From assembly GCA_963965975.1 (NCBI GenBank), contig OZ014418.1:5158775-5222774 (forward strand): a DNA stretch of 64,000 nucleotides. The letters are read 5' to 3'. Source of the stretch: Xestospongia bergquistia. Lineage: Eukaryota > Porifera > Demospongiae > Haplosclerida > Petrosiidae. The notes beneath the pieces were generated by a model, which ran no database searches, was not told the DNA's origin, and saw only the letters and a list, made by a program, of their open reading frames with translations. This document shows, in pieces, positions 1 through 13,700 of the stretch. Position numbers and translations under genes: made by a program. Position 1 is the stretch's first letter. Each line of letters starts with the position of its first letter.

Positions 1-3000
1 CTGGTGTCTCTTCTCGAGAGAAAATGTCTTCTAGATTGCCATAAGGAAGGATACGTCCATCAGAAGAACTCACTACAACAATATGATGAGCTGCAGGATT
101 CACCCATTCACTAGTCCTAAATTAGAGAACAGAAAGTGATCATAGAACAAAAGATGATTGTGTGTGCATGTGCATGTGTGCCCTCTGGAAATTCCTTTTT
201 GCAAGAATAGTTTTATTTACAAGTATGAAGTTTTTAAATGTATTATTAACAATCTCTCAGCTGTCAAAACAGTAAAGCAGATGTAAACATCTGTAAATAT
301 AGCCGAAATCTGTACTTAAATTGTTGCACTTGTTCATGTACTTATACTTAAGTAATTTTGCTAAGCAGGTCAATCTTGTATTTAATGTTTTTAGTACTTT
401 ACTTAAGTATTTACAAAATTAATGTATATTTATGAACTTATATCTATCGGGTAATTGACGTTTACTTATGACAGAAGAGATTTTATATATACCTATAATC
501 TGAACATGTACACAGACTGATCCTAAATCATAGTTATATTTTACCTAGCATTTGATCCAATCCAATACAATATTCCATTTTGGTCAAAGTCAGAGGTATG
601 TTTGAAGACAAGTGGCTCCTTCAAATTTTGGAGAAGTTTAACAAAGTGATAAGAAGTCCTTTCAAAATCATACCACTGTTTGGCCACCTGCATATCAACA
701 AAACATAACAATATATTGAATATACTACATAACTAGGATTAGAAATGGTGCATGTGATTACATAGAACTGACAGTATGAAACAAACACATTTGAAGAATT
801 TCTAACAGTGCTTAAAGAATTAAGCTCATTTCTATTGATCAACATGTTGTCTGTATATTTTTGTTTATAATCCATTATAAAATGTTTGTAAAAGGTTATG
901 TAATGTTGTTTGAATTACTCATTTGCATTAAAGAAGTTGTATAAGGATACTTTTGGGACTGATATATTTAATAGAACATTATTATTGAAATATTAGTGTA
1001 TAAATAATGATTATAACTTTGTTGGTTTAAACCAATTTTCTTACATAATATACTAAATCTAGTGGTAAGTTTTCTAAAGCTCTCATAGTTTGGACTCTAG
1101 AATTGAAGCAAACTTTATACTTCAATATTTCAGTTGGTACTTGGTAGTGAAGGTAAAGTAATTAATGTTGTGTTAGCATATTACTGTTTACTATAATAGC
1201 CTTATTATTTTATTAATCAGAATTAAAAATTGTGATATACTCATTTCTCTTATAATACTGGAAGTGCGTGGGTGTTTTAATCCTTGTTACGAGTCATAAT
1301 GACATAACATGTTGTGTTACTACACTGTACATGAGTTAGGTACATTGAATGCAAACTACAAATGTACATGTACATACATAATTACATATTATACTCAAAG
1401 AAATTATTCACATCGGACTATCATACTTTTCCATTGAGAAACCTTTCAAGACCGTCAACATTTACAAGTGGCTCAACACGTAAACACCTTCCAGTATAAT
1501 CACGTAATGAAGTCTCCTTTGGTTGACGCTCTAATTTAAGCTGTAGACGTTGTTGAAGTACCTGCAAATAAAAACAGACATATTTATATGCACAGAGAAA
1601 GCTTTATACTTCAATTCACAGAACATTCATTAACTGTGAGATAATTCTTTTAAATGGGTTCTATTTAGTTTACAAAGTACCGGAAGGTTTAGTGATGATC
1701 CTGGTGAATTATAACAGTACAACGGAAGACGTTCCACAGCTTCTAGCACAGATATTAACTTTTTGACTAAACTTGTTGATGGAGGTGATATATTGGTTTC
1801 TTGAATAGTACTAACAATACTCGATAAATACAGTAACATTAGAGGAAAGATACTTACAATACTTTCTTGTCCATTTCAGAAAAGACTTTCTTAAAAAGAT
1901 TACATCTTTCTTGAATTTTTTCCAAAGATATTTCTTCTTCTGAAAACTATTAAAGAAAACAAGACATAATTGTATACTATATAAAAGACATACTTTCCCA
2001 GAGAGACAATGGAGAAGAACCTGTACCATACTGCTGTTGTGAACCTCATAGGCTGACAGTGTTTTCTCTTCTTTTAAGAGATCTGATAATGCTTGTAGAG
2101 CAAACTGTAACTCTTCATTCCACTCCATACCAGAATCTAAAGGCTAGTAGTACAATAATGAAATTGATATTTTTGAAATGCCACTAATGAATACTTTCTT
2201 TAAAGCAATAATTATAGCATTGATATTTAGTTATTTACCATTTCTGATTCATGTGCTAAACAAGCATCTTCAATATTCTTCAATATTGATTGTAATTCTG
2301 AGGCCACCTGTCTTGTGTCCTCTTTGTTACAAGCAAAATATTTGTCTTGTATCTCCCAGGCTAGAGCTGATATCTACATTATTATAATAGAATAATTATT
2401 TTGATTATATTAATAATTATTATAGTGGTTGTTTTTACACAAGCTGAACTACATAGGAAGTTATTGTGCCTGTATGTAATTTCATAATGATAATCTGTGA
2501 AGATAATCTATATTGTTAGGACGTAGAGTTAAAAATAGAACCCAGATTTCTATACCTCAAAATAATTCAATTAACTAAGTTTTCATTAGGTGTTAAAATT
2601 AAACTGTACTTTGATTAATAATGGAATATATATCACTAATTCAACAAGTTGATAATGATTGAGTACAGCTAGAATATTTATTACTGAAGAATGTATAATC
2701 ACAATATTACAGAGCAATAATCTATATTAACGGTTGTAGCATATACATAATAGGTCTACTTATAATGGCATAAATGCAACAATTTCTTGAAAAAGCTTAT
2801 CACAATTATACTTACAGGAAGTTTACAAAATTTGGTATCCTAAGTAACCAACCTAATGTAGGTTTTCCAGGATACCAAGTTTAATAAACAAGGTAGTGAT
2901 GTAGTACCCTCAATTTCCTCAAATTGAATTACCTTTTCTTTTGTGACTTCTGCCTTAGTCTTATAACGTTGACCTTTCCTGTTGCTCCATTCAAATTGAA

Positions 3001-3367
3001 ATGTGGGTCCTACAAAAGACAATAATCTAATTATCAAATACAAAAACACATTATACATGTACACAATACATGTATTTATACAAACACACAATACATGTAT
3101 ATATACAAACACACTATATATGTACCTAGAGGTGCCTCAGGAGTAAATGGAACCTTCTTATGTCTGTTACTCTCAAATACAACACCTTCTTCTTTAGATG
3201 CCTCCTTCAAGTAAGTAGTTTGCTAACAAAAAGGAACAATAAATACTACCAGCTCATCAGTGAGACAGCTGTGTTGTATTAAATGTGTACATAAAAACTT
3301 TTATGACACAACAATATTTAGCAGTTATTTAAAAGTGTCTTACTCCTTTATATCATAGGAATAAAAG

Positions 3368-3403
<36 letters not shown>

Positions 3404-6400
3404 ATTGTATAGCTACAAGTATTGTTATTGTAGTTATCAGTACCTGAGAGCCATCAGAATTATGAATAGCTAATTCTCCTTCTCTTTGACATATCAAACT
3501 CCAATTACCAATCATTAATCTCAGTGGAGAAGGATATGATAGAATACTTTTAACAGAAGATCCTTTAGGGATTTGAAAACAACAGTGTTGCATTTTCTCC
3601 ACAAAATCAGTATTTCCTTCAAAAGGATCAGGTCCACTCTCTACATTACCACTAGAGTACATGGTAGCAACTTTTCCATCCATTAGATATCGAAACCATC
3701 CATTACTGACTCCAGACAGTTCCAACATCATGTAATCATTCCATAGAAACATACACTCTGAAGAGCGAACAAAAAACCAATCCCTCCACTGATAAGGAGT
3801 ATATAATTCTAACTCAGTAGCATCATTAAATTCAGCTAGCTCCTAGAGCAACAGTAGAAACAAAAGCACATTTTAACTCAAGTTGGACAATTTTTGAGGG
3901 CAAGAAAAAGTATGTTGATTTTTTATAGCTATATATAGAGAGAGAGGCTTTGTTCTTAAAAGATAATGCTTTCATATTTATATTTACTTCTCTATATATC
4001 TTACCTGTAAAGATGCTGTTGATTCATTAGCACCATCAGTCTCATCTACATTAGTTGCTACTGATGTTTGTTCTCCCATATTTTTATGAGGTCCAGCTAA
4101 ATTTGAAATGTGCATGGGTAGTCCTAGTCGAGAGAATTGATCTGAGAAAGCATCAGGTAACTTGGTAAGGACTTCATTTAGAATAATAAGAGCAACCAAC
4201 TGGCCATCTAAATCATCCTAAACAAGTAATGTTATAATTATATACACAATCCAACTGATTAATGACCAATTAATGTAATCATTACTAATTATATACCTCG
4301 TTTTCCAGGGTTAGGGTAAGAACTTCACTAATTTGATCAGGAAAAGATCTCTGATGATCTCCTTCTTCGCATATCTCTTGTAACATATCAGAAGTGATAT
4401 GAGGACACATTTTACAAATAAGACGAAGACATTCTTTCCTACAAAACACAAATGTGACTAAATATAGCACAATATACATGTAGTACAGTATACATGTAGC
4501 ACAGTATACATGTAGAGTAGACAAGTATTTGAAAAACCTTTTAAAAATGAAACAAGATGTAGTGATGACAATGCCAAAAAGGAAAGAAACAAGGTAAGGA
4601 TGGATACACAAATCCATACAAAAGTCCTCCTACATATAGGTAAGCAACCAAATCTTACTTGAGGAAATCTATTAGGTGCTACAACTTGAACTAATATATC
4701 ATTGTATACAGTCTTTCAGTTGTACCAGTGGATTCAGGATTGGCTGTACTGATATTGATACTGCCATACACAGACTGATAGTGATTAGCCACTGTGTATA
4801 GATTGTGTATTCATTCCTATTTGTTTCTTTCCTTTCTGGTATTGTTATCACTATATCCTCTTTCCTTTTTTAAAGTTTTTAAAAGTTATTGCTAGTAATA
4901 CTTTATCTATTTATAAGGAATATGACTTGTAAATTTGTACTACATAAATTGATTGTGGAAAAGACTTTTGAAATTAAGAGATTCAATATTTATTAGTAAT
5001 ATTGATACTACTATACAGTCTTTCAGTGACAGAACCAAATAAAAGCTTGTAATATTGATATTGAATGGGTAATTATGTAGGGAATCACTTATCTCATTAG
5101 AAAGAGTTATTTAGAAAGCACCAAAGTCCATAGATTGAATGTAATGACCATTTTATCTGGGCCCATCCTACATATTAAGTACTACTGTGCTTAATGATAA
5201 AGACACTCCTAAATTCAACTGTTAGCTACAAATCGATTTTATTATGTCCAGTTTTATTCTATAATTAGGAGATATAATTAATGTAAAATGCCTCTTCCTG
5301 ATGCAAAATTCAGCTCATTAGACAATCAAGCTGTTTTACTATACATAGTCACGCCTCCTTCAGGTTTGGCAATAATATTACTATTGGATTTAAATAAATT
5401 AAGATGTATACATTGATAACTATGATACACATTCTAACATTGGCTGTATTTCAAAGTTTTAGAAATTCTAAGGACAAACAAAGCTAGGAGATACATACCT
5501 GAGTGTTTGAGAGAGGCTAGAATGAAATACTTCAACTAACAATGGTAACAAGAGCTTGAGATAGACAGGGACCATTTCTGGATCACCTCTATCTATTTCC
5601 TCATTCACATGTTCTCTTGTATTTTTAGGACTACTATCATTATTATTTTTAGGTCGATCTGGCTGTTCTGATGATGATGATGGTGGTGCAGACTCAGCAG
5701 TATTTCCTAAAATATTTGAAAATATTTTTATCTATTAAATAAGACATTTATTGATAAACGATTACTCAATTTAATTTCAATATCAATTGTACAGAAGTGA
5801 TGTTATTTGCTACAGTATAATTGAATTACAACAATTAAAATTTACTGGCTACAAATTATTAATATTAATAATTAAAGTTTATTGACAATTTCTTGTTATA
5901 ACTAATTTTGTGATAATATGTCATGTATATAATTTATACTCACAAAAACAAATATTTGCTACATACATAGGGGTAGGAAAGGGGGGGGGCAGGGGGGCTA
6001 AGCCCCCCCCCCTGATTTGCACTCAAGACTATGTACACAATAACCTCTTGACTGAAGTGGTTATTGTGTTAATTTGTGTACATTAACAATCAATCACCAC
6101 ATTATTGTGTGGTCATGTTACCTTCTGTCAAATTAATTGCTATAACAAAAGTATCAATAGAACAGAACGCACTTTTTCAACCTTAAGCCAACTAAAAAAT
6201 TACCTACTAAGTACTATGACCCAAGAACAACTAAACCATGTCATGTTGTTACATACACATAAGGACTGTACTGATAACATAAAATTATTAGAAATAGCTA
6301 AAGAGTTTGTTTCCTTTAACAACAGATGAATTAATTTTTTTTGATCACTTTTGATGTTTAATAATATAACGCAACTAAATATAAGGTCAGTCTCCCCAAC

Positions 6401-9400
6401 TTAAACTTCATTCCTACCCTTCTGGCTATATATGATAAGATTTAAAATCAAAGTGCTAGTGCTTAGTTAAAGATAGATTATAAAAGGAGTTTTAAAATTA
6501 AAATGAAACTTGTTCATCAAAAATCTGAAATTATTTGCTTTAACAAATCATACTCAAATTAACTATTATTTTTAACAGACATTATCCAGCTCATGTCATT
6601 GAGATATTAAAATAAAATTGCTTATTGCTCTCAAAGCAGCCAATACAAACAAGAAGAATTCTTCTGACCTATTCAAAAAATTATCACAACCAAGATGTTA
6701 ATCTAAAATTTACTTAAATAAATCTCCTAAATATATTGTACTTGCTCTATATTAAGTGTATTAAATGACAAACAGCTTTATAGCAGTATCATGGATTAGG
6801 CAATTTTTTCTGTGTAGTTTCATCATGATGAACAAATCAAAACAAGATCACATGCTGCTCAAATGACTAAGACAAGGGGTGTGCCCTATAATTTAAATTA
6901 TTAATATCATTGGATTGTTAGGATTAATACTGTCACTAATTTGTATCCTGTAATTTTAATAGTTATTGATATTAGTTCATAAAAACACATTATTAATATG
7001 CAAACCTGATATGATTTCCTCAGGTTGGGCACTAGCTTCTGGTGGTTTAGATTTATTACTATTATGTTCTCCAGTCTCAGACCCAGAACTAAAGGAATCA
7101 GTATCAGACTCATCAGGTAACATGTACTCTCCTGTATATAACAATTAACACAATAATGTATAACAATATACATACCTGGATTTTCAAATATTTCACGACA
7201 TTGTTTATGCCATTCATCTCCTCTCTCTTGAGCTTTCTCTAAAGGAGTGTGACCATCTTCATCTTGGAGTTCAGGATCAGCACCGTATTGCAATAATAAC
7301 TAGGAATAAAATACATAAAAAATCATCAACTCCCAAGTCCCAAACACACAATGGTTGTACTATACAACACAGATGCATAGATAACTTACTTTTACTATAT
7401 TAGGTCGACAGAAACAAGCGGCATAATGTAGAGATGACGATTTCAGACCTCGATTAACATCAGCTCCATGTTCCAGTAAATATTCAACCTAAAGATATTA
7501 TAATAAGATTTAAAGAATATGATAAATTTAATGCTTACCATTTCTAAGGTCCCAAATGCAGCTGCCCAGTTCAGTAGTGTTTGTCCTACATCATCCATAT
7601 AGTTGACATCAAAACCTGTGAATCAAAAATAGAATTAACAAATATTTTGGCACTATTCAAAGCTAACAAGCATGTGTGACATAAAATGTGGTCCATTAAT
7701 TTTAAAAGACATTCTTACTGCTTCCAGACACAGTCGTCATACTTAGACTGTTTTGGGTCATAAATAAATTATCTAGAGTTGTTTGTTGTTAACAAAATTG
7801 CTACACTGCAAAATAAATGCTGAGACAAATAATGAATTTATTTATTTTTTATGACAATAAAAGTACATGCATTGTTAATAGTATTCACAACATCAGGACA
7901 ACAATAACAAAATACAATAATAATTGTTATAATAATTTATTCAATAAGAAACCAAACATCCAATTGTTCTTAATGGGAAATCTTACCACTTTCCATAGTA
8001 TCAAAGAATTCTTCATTGTTTCCAGCACGAATGGCCTCAATCACACGTCGATGTGACCGATCTCCAGGAAAACTTTCCATGCGTTTCGAAACTAATGGTT
8101 GTATAGATTTAGGAAGAGCCTTTCTACCTTCCAATATTAAAACCAATAACAGCTCTACAAGTCTCAAGACATCAAGTACACATCTAGAGAATAAATGCAG
8201 TCACTGTTAGAGATAAACTTATAAGAAATACCTCTCATCAGCTTTGAGTGCTTTTTCTATACTCTGAGGAAGATCAGAACGCAGTATAACCTGTAAATTA
8301 AGTATAATAATAATATAAATTAAGTATAATAATATTATAAATTAAGTGTAATATATTAATTTATGTATAAGGAGATTGATGAGTAAAGAAGTAGGCAGAC
8401 AGACAGACAGATATAATTAACACATGGTCAAATAACATTAAGATAACTGATAAACAAACTCACCTGTGCTGTACCAGATGAGCCTCTACATAAAGTGGAC
8501 AAAAGATTGACAATAGTGGTAACAGATGATGTTGATTGGGTTGTATCACCAGCAGATGCTAATCTCTTTGTTAATTCAGTAATTAATCCTTTATCAACAA
8601 GGGGTGCTAAATCATGTTCTCTTCGCACAAATCTATCAGTCAGTGTCATAAAACATTTCATAACAGGCTCACAAATCTAGGAAGATGGTAATATTAACAA
8701 TATAAGCAAAAATATCATATAACTCACTTGGGGATCAGCATGTTGTGACAATATGGATAACGATTGTATATAAGTGTCTAATTGAGGGGCAGAAGGTTCA
8801 ACTCGTGATATCAAACGTGTCACAACAGTCATACAAGCTTTAACAGTGTCCCTAAATAAACCATCTCCATAGTTTATTATGAGATTCATAACAGCTTGTA
8901 ATGCACCAGCTTCATAGAGTTTTTCAGATTCTCTTGCACATGCTAGTTCAAGAATCTACAAACAATAAAAATTGTCAATAAATGCAAATAACAATTTATA
9001 TGTACATGTATGACTCTTTTAATTCAGTAACAGATTAAAGATGAAATATGAAACCAAATAGAGACACTTGCGGACCAATGGGGTATACGCTCCACCTTCT
9101 TTGTGTAATCTAGTGTCTACTGTGAGGAGTAATCAATGTGGGAAGTCTTTGCTAGGCAGTATATACTTCACACATCAAAGTGAAAGTAAGATAGTAAGTA
9201 GGATGAACTTAGTAACAAACAGTAGTGTCAGCACTTGTCTGGGATTCTTAGAAATTACACACAAACATGACATATATTGCCATATATAGATACTGACATT
9301 AACAGACATAAATTATTTCCCACTGCTAGTTCATGTTTCCTGTCAAACAATAACTTTTACATTGTTAATGTATATCTCTCTGTGTGAAGGCTATTAAAAT

Positions 9401-10114
9401 AAGATCTTTGTTAGTAAATCAACAGTACTGAGAAATCAGGAAATGAAAAAGTATTGTTGTCTATTATATGCTTGTGGGACAAATTAAACCAACCATCTGT
9501 CCAGCTTACTTTGACACATTGTTCAGCAAGATCTTTACTAGTACGATGATTCAAATCAATATTATCCAATCGTCTCACAATAGCTTTTAATGCACCATCA
9601 ACTGAAGTGATCCTCCGAGTACAATCAACAGAGACATCGAGATAATATGTCATGGCACGAGCTGTTACTTCTACGACATTATCTGGAGCTTCTATATCCA
9701 TAAAAATCTTACAAAGTGCAGGAATAAAGGCACGAGGAGGACAACTAGATAAAAAGAAACAATATCAGAAGTTTGAAAGAAGTTATATTAGTCTAGGAGG
9801 TAATCTGACCATTGTTGTCTTGGACATGGCACAATTATGGCCTTCCAGCTGGATCTAACTTACCTCTCAAAGCATTTGTCCACATTATCTGACATCAACA
9901 GTAACATACATAGTTGCTCTAAAGCTAACAACTGTATATCACGATCAGCACCTTCTCCAATAGCCAGCCATTCCAGTAAAGTTTCTGGATCCACATCCTA
10001 CCAATATAGACAATAACATGTATTAGTAACGAGGCACGTCTATTCTAAACGTATCGATATAGTAAGTTATAAATAGTTGTAAGTAAAACAAATATCTTCC
10101 AATGAACTTACCAT
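1..10114 (-). CDS. HECTD1: HECTD1-like HECT E3 ubiquitin ligase, N-terminal half (partial, 24 exons)
   Basis: This is the N-terminal ~1179 codons of an orthologue of the HECT-type E3 ubiquitin ligase HECTD1. The rest, including the catalytic HECT domain, lies before base 1. Coding exons, 5' to 3': 10114-10112 (ATG only), 9997-9864, 9744-9510, 8955-8728, 8676-8464, 8290-8232, 8183-7987, 7615-7539, 7488-7390, 7299-7176, 7131-7006, 5706-5499, 4438-4297, 4217-4005, 3842-3444, 3222-3126, 3009-2933, 2373-2239, 2143-1994, 1946-1858, 1819(or 1810)-1681, 1561-1427, 687-545, 116-1. Phases agree at every junction. Codons 1-350 form an ARM-like start ([36 protein letters not shown]). Codons ~357-460 are ankyrin repeats ([45 protein letters not shown]). 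Later exons match HECTD1 blocks ([42 protein letters not shown]). The last visible residues ([13 protein letters not shown]) come just before the SUN/F5-8C-like region. Family identity is from memory of HECTD1; the splice sites are seen. Confidence 0.93.
5969..6420 (+). mobile_element. hAT transposon remnant (452 bp) in a HECTD1 intron
   Basis: This fragment lies in the 1.3-kb intron between HECTD1 exons 5499-5706 and 7006-7131. It starts with AGGGGTAGGAA, followed by long G and C tracts, and ends with TTCCTACCCT, which is the inverted terminal sequence. Inside, bases 6105-6329 keep an open frame resembling the C-terminal dimerisation (hATC) tail of hAT transposases ([19 protein letters not shown], then [11 protein letters not shown]). 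Only this tail survives, so the element cannot make a transposase. It is related to the 20567-21277 copy, which has the same ends and the same tail. No clear 8-bp target duplication is visible. Confidence 0.75.
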
Positions 10115-10728
10115 TTTTAATTTTCTGTAACGGTTAGAAAACCATTAGTGTATGACTCAAGACAGCCTGATGTAATCAAGACGCTCTAAATAACGCCCAG
10201 TTAGCCTAAACCACACCAATAGCCACGCCTAATTAACTAGTTGCTTAAGCATATGAACATCAAGTATTTCTGTTGAGTAGTATTTTTGGCAAATTTAATT
10301 GTTCTTCTCGTGAATTCTGTAGTAAGTCTTTATAAATGTATGCAGAGTGTGCTCTAGTTACAGAATTAATGCTATCAAACAAAACAACAGTACATGTTGG
10401 CATCATAAATAAGATGTATTGATGCACACTTTGCAACTTGTGCCCTACTACTTCAGACTTTCTGGCTATTTCACTGCAACTTCTTAAGTAAAAGGAATTG
10501 AGACTATCTATGACCTCAATTGGCTTAAATGTAATAACAGTTGATAAGTTTGTAGCATGATAAGTATTAGTGTAGAATGTAATGCAGTTGTTAGTGGCTC
10601 TCTTATAAATTTTGTCCCTGTTTTTATTTTAGTATTGTCTCCAGCAGTCTTCATGTTTTTTTACCAAATAAAGGATTATCTGCAGTCAATTTGACTTAAC
10701 TTTTAGAATTATACTGTAAGCTTTAAAG
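10115..10728. promoter_or_regulatory. Intergenic head-to-head region between HECTD1 and the MSP-domain gene
   Basis: The 614 bp between the HECTD1 start codon (- strand) and the MSP-gene start codon (+ strand) must hold both promoters. HECTD1 exon 1 ends exactly after its ATG, so its 5' UTR lies here. A CCAAT-like stretch (ACCAATAGCC, about 10216-10225) is visible. I see no ORF, transposon or RNA gene in it. The promoter role is inferred from gene orientation only. Confidence 0.5.
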
Positions 10729-13700
10729 ATGGCTACTCAAGCACCACAGATTTTAGAAATTAATCCACCAAATGAGTTAGTATTTCGGGGTAAGTACTCC
10801 TGTAATTAATTGAGTAATTAAATTTATTTGATGTTGCAATTCCATAATCTCCAAATATGGATGTCTATTATTAAATAGCTATAATTACATTAAGTTATCT
10901 CATATGTTAAGGTCCATTTATGGAGTTAAAAACAACTAGCCTTCACCTTTGTAATCCTACTGATGAGAGAGTTGCATTTATAATAAAGACAACAAATCCA
11001 CATCATTTCACTGTTAAACCTAATGGTGGTGTTATTGAACCACATGGACAAGAAGAAGTCGTAAGTATGTTAATATTATATATAAAATAACATAATATAC
11101 TCCTATAATCGTAACACAATAACATTATAATACTGGAGGGATCATTTCCCCTTGATTAGAACAGATTCTTTTTCTTTTTTCAACAACAAAAACATGTGCT
11201 TTTTTTAATAACTAATAATAATTGTGATAACTGTAATTAATTAACTTGACGTGTCCATACCACCGGCCAAGACCAAGCAGTCTTACAAACAACTAATAAT
11301 GAATTACTTATACGGTTAGTTGTCCTTTTCTTCTGGCAGTAACATAGCTATCTTGGTGATTGGCTGTCTGTAGATACCCAATTTTGTCTTTACAGTCACG
11401 ACTCAGACCAAATCATCCTTACCCTTGTGGACTTCAATTATTCTTCCAAGTGACCATTTACATGGGACTAAGGCCTCATTTTTAACCATGACTATGTCCC
11501 AAACACGAATTTTTTTTCGTTGGATGTCACCATTTATTATACCAGTGTAGAGAAACAACATACTTGTTTGACCACCTCTGCCAAAAGTGTCGCATCAGGT
11601 GTTGACACAAGTGCCAACGACATAGAGTTGATAACGATCGATATGAATCAACATGATCTGGTACCGCTTCCAATGGTTGGCCAACAAGAAAGTGACCAGG
11701 TGTGAGAGCTTCTACACTGTTACCCTCAGCTGGTATCAAGGTTAAAGGTCGACTGTTAAGACAGGGTTCAATCTGCGCAAGTATTGTTGTCAACTCTTCA
11801 AATGTCAGTTTGGTTTCTCCAATGACCTTCCTTAGATGTGTCTTTAGGCTCTTAACTGCAGCCTCCCAGAGATCCCTAAAGTGAGGTGTTCATTCTGGAA
11901 TGAACCTCTACTCAACAGCCTGGGGAGAACAGAAATCAGCTATAACTTCATGATTTTTTCTCTCTTGTAGAAACTCTGTTCCTTCAGTTTTCAAGCTGCT
12001 TCGGTGAAGTTAGTACCATGATGGCTCCAAACTACGTTTGGTTTCCCACGTCGAGCCATGAACCATCAGAGACAAGCTAGGAATGCTTCAGTTGTTAAAT
12101 AAGACACAGCTTCAATGTGAATTGCTTTAACCGGCATTGATATGAAAACATAAATGTAGGCCTTTAGTATGGTGGGTTTGTGTATGGGACTGCACTTTAT
12201 CTTAACAGGACCAGTATAGTTGACTCCCACAGTATTAAACACATTGCCTGGGTAGGTAGGTGTGATCCTTTCTGCAGGCAGTTTTCCCATCTTCTGTACC
12301 TGTGGTTTGGTTGCCTCTCTACGACACACAATACAACCACGAGTAATGGATTGAACGTATCTACGAACACCCATGATATAGAATCTACGATTCAGTGATG
12401 CTGTCAACAACATGGGTACAGCATGAAGCAGTTGGAGATGCTTGTGATGAACTGCTTGAATCATCATGGATTACCTGTCAACTAATCTAAGACAATTGTG
12501 CTGTCAGTCCACACAAATACTGATGATGATGGGATCTCAAGAACTCATTTCACATGATGGAGAACCTTGGCTAGTAGATGTGCTCCACACAATTCCAGAC
12601 ATGGAATTGTTAACTGTTTGATCGGGGCAACTTTGGTCTTGGCCAGAACCAATGGAACATGTACTTTGCCTTTAAAGTCAGTTATACGTAGATAGACAAC
12701 ATTTGCAAACGCATTCTCAGAGGCATCACAAAATCCATGAAGCTGCAAGTCTTGGATCACAGCATCTTTGGGAAAATAATATCGATCAACGTGTTTCTGT
12801 GACAGAAGCTTAAGCTCTATCCTCCAATGCATCCATTCTTCAACAATATGCTGGAGTGCATCTTCATCCCAGTCAACTCCTGCTTCCCACACTTGCTGCA
12901 ATAAGATCTTCGCTTTTGCTATGGCAGGTGAAAACCATCCTAATACGTCAAAGGTTTTCCCAATATCAGAGACCAGTCGTCACTTTGTGAGTTTATCACA
13001 CAGAGGTAGCTTGTTTATTGTTAATTGAAAATGATCCAGCTTAGAATGCCATTCAACACCCAGCATCTTAGTGTAACCTTGTAACTCTGTGATGGAGAGG
13101 ATACTTCGTGAGTCTTTCAGTTCAGAAAACAGACTCTCAATGACCGAGGCAATGTTGGAATTCCACTTCCTCAATAGAAATCCTCCTTTGGCAAATAGAT
13201 CTTGTAACTGCCTCTGAAGTGTAATGACTTTGTCTTTGGAGGCAGCACCAGTCTGTCATGACAATTATTATCCTACCTATAATTTGTCCGACCGGATATA
13301 ATACTGCCGAATTATTTTATCCTAGGATAAAATATTGCTGCACAATTTTGTCCTACCCGCACAAAATTTATCCTAGGACAAAAAATTTTGACTTGCAATA
13401 TTTTATCCTAGGATAATAAATTGCTTGCATTATTTTATCCTAGGATAATAAATTGCTTGCAATATTTTATCCTAGGATAATAAAATTGCTTGCAATATTT
13501 TATCCTAGGATAATAAATTGCTTGCAATATTTTATCCTAGGATCTATAAAAATATAACTTGTTATATTTCATTCTATACTAATAATATTTAAGGTTAACA
13601 TTAATTTTCAATTTACTGTAATAAACTTTTGAATTATTATCACAGTTGTCACATAACTAAATAGAAGATCTCTTTTTAACGACCTCTTCTGAGACTTGCA

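Noticed and set aside
8016-8210. Plus-strand frames over HECTD1 exons (for example 8016-8210, 8495-8680, 9652-9858).
   Set aside because: They are shadows of well-supported HECTD1 exons on the other strand with consistent splice sites and phase.
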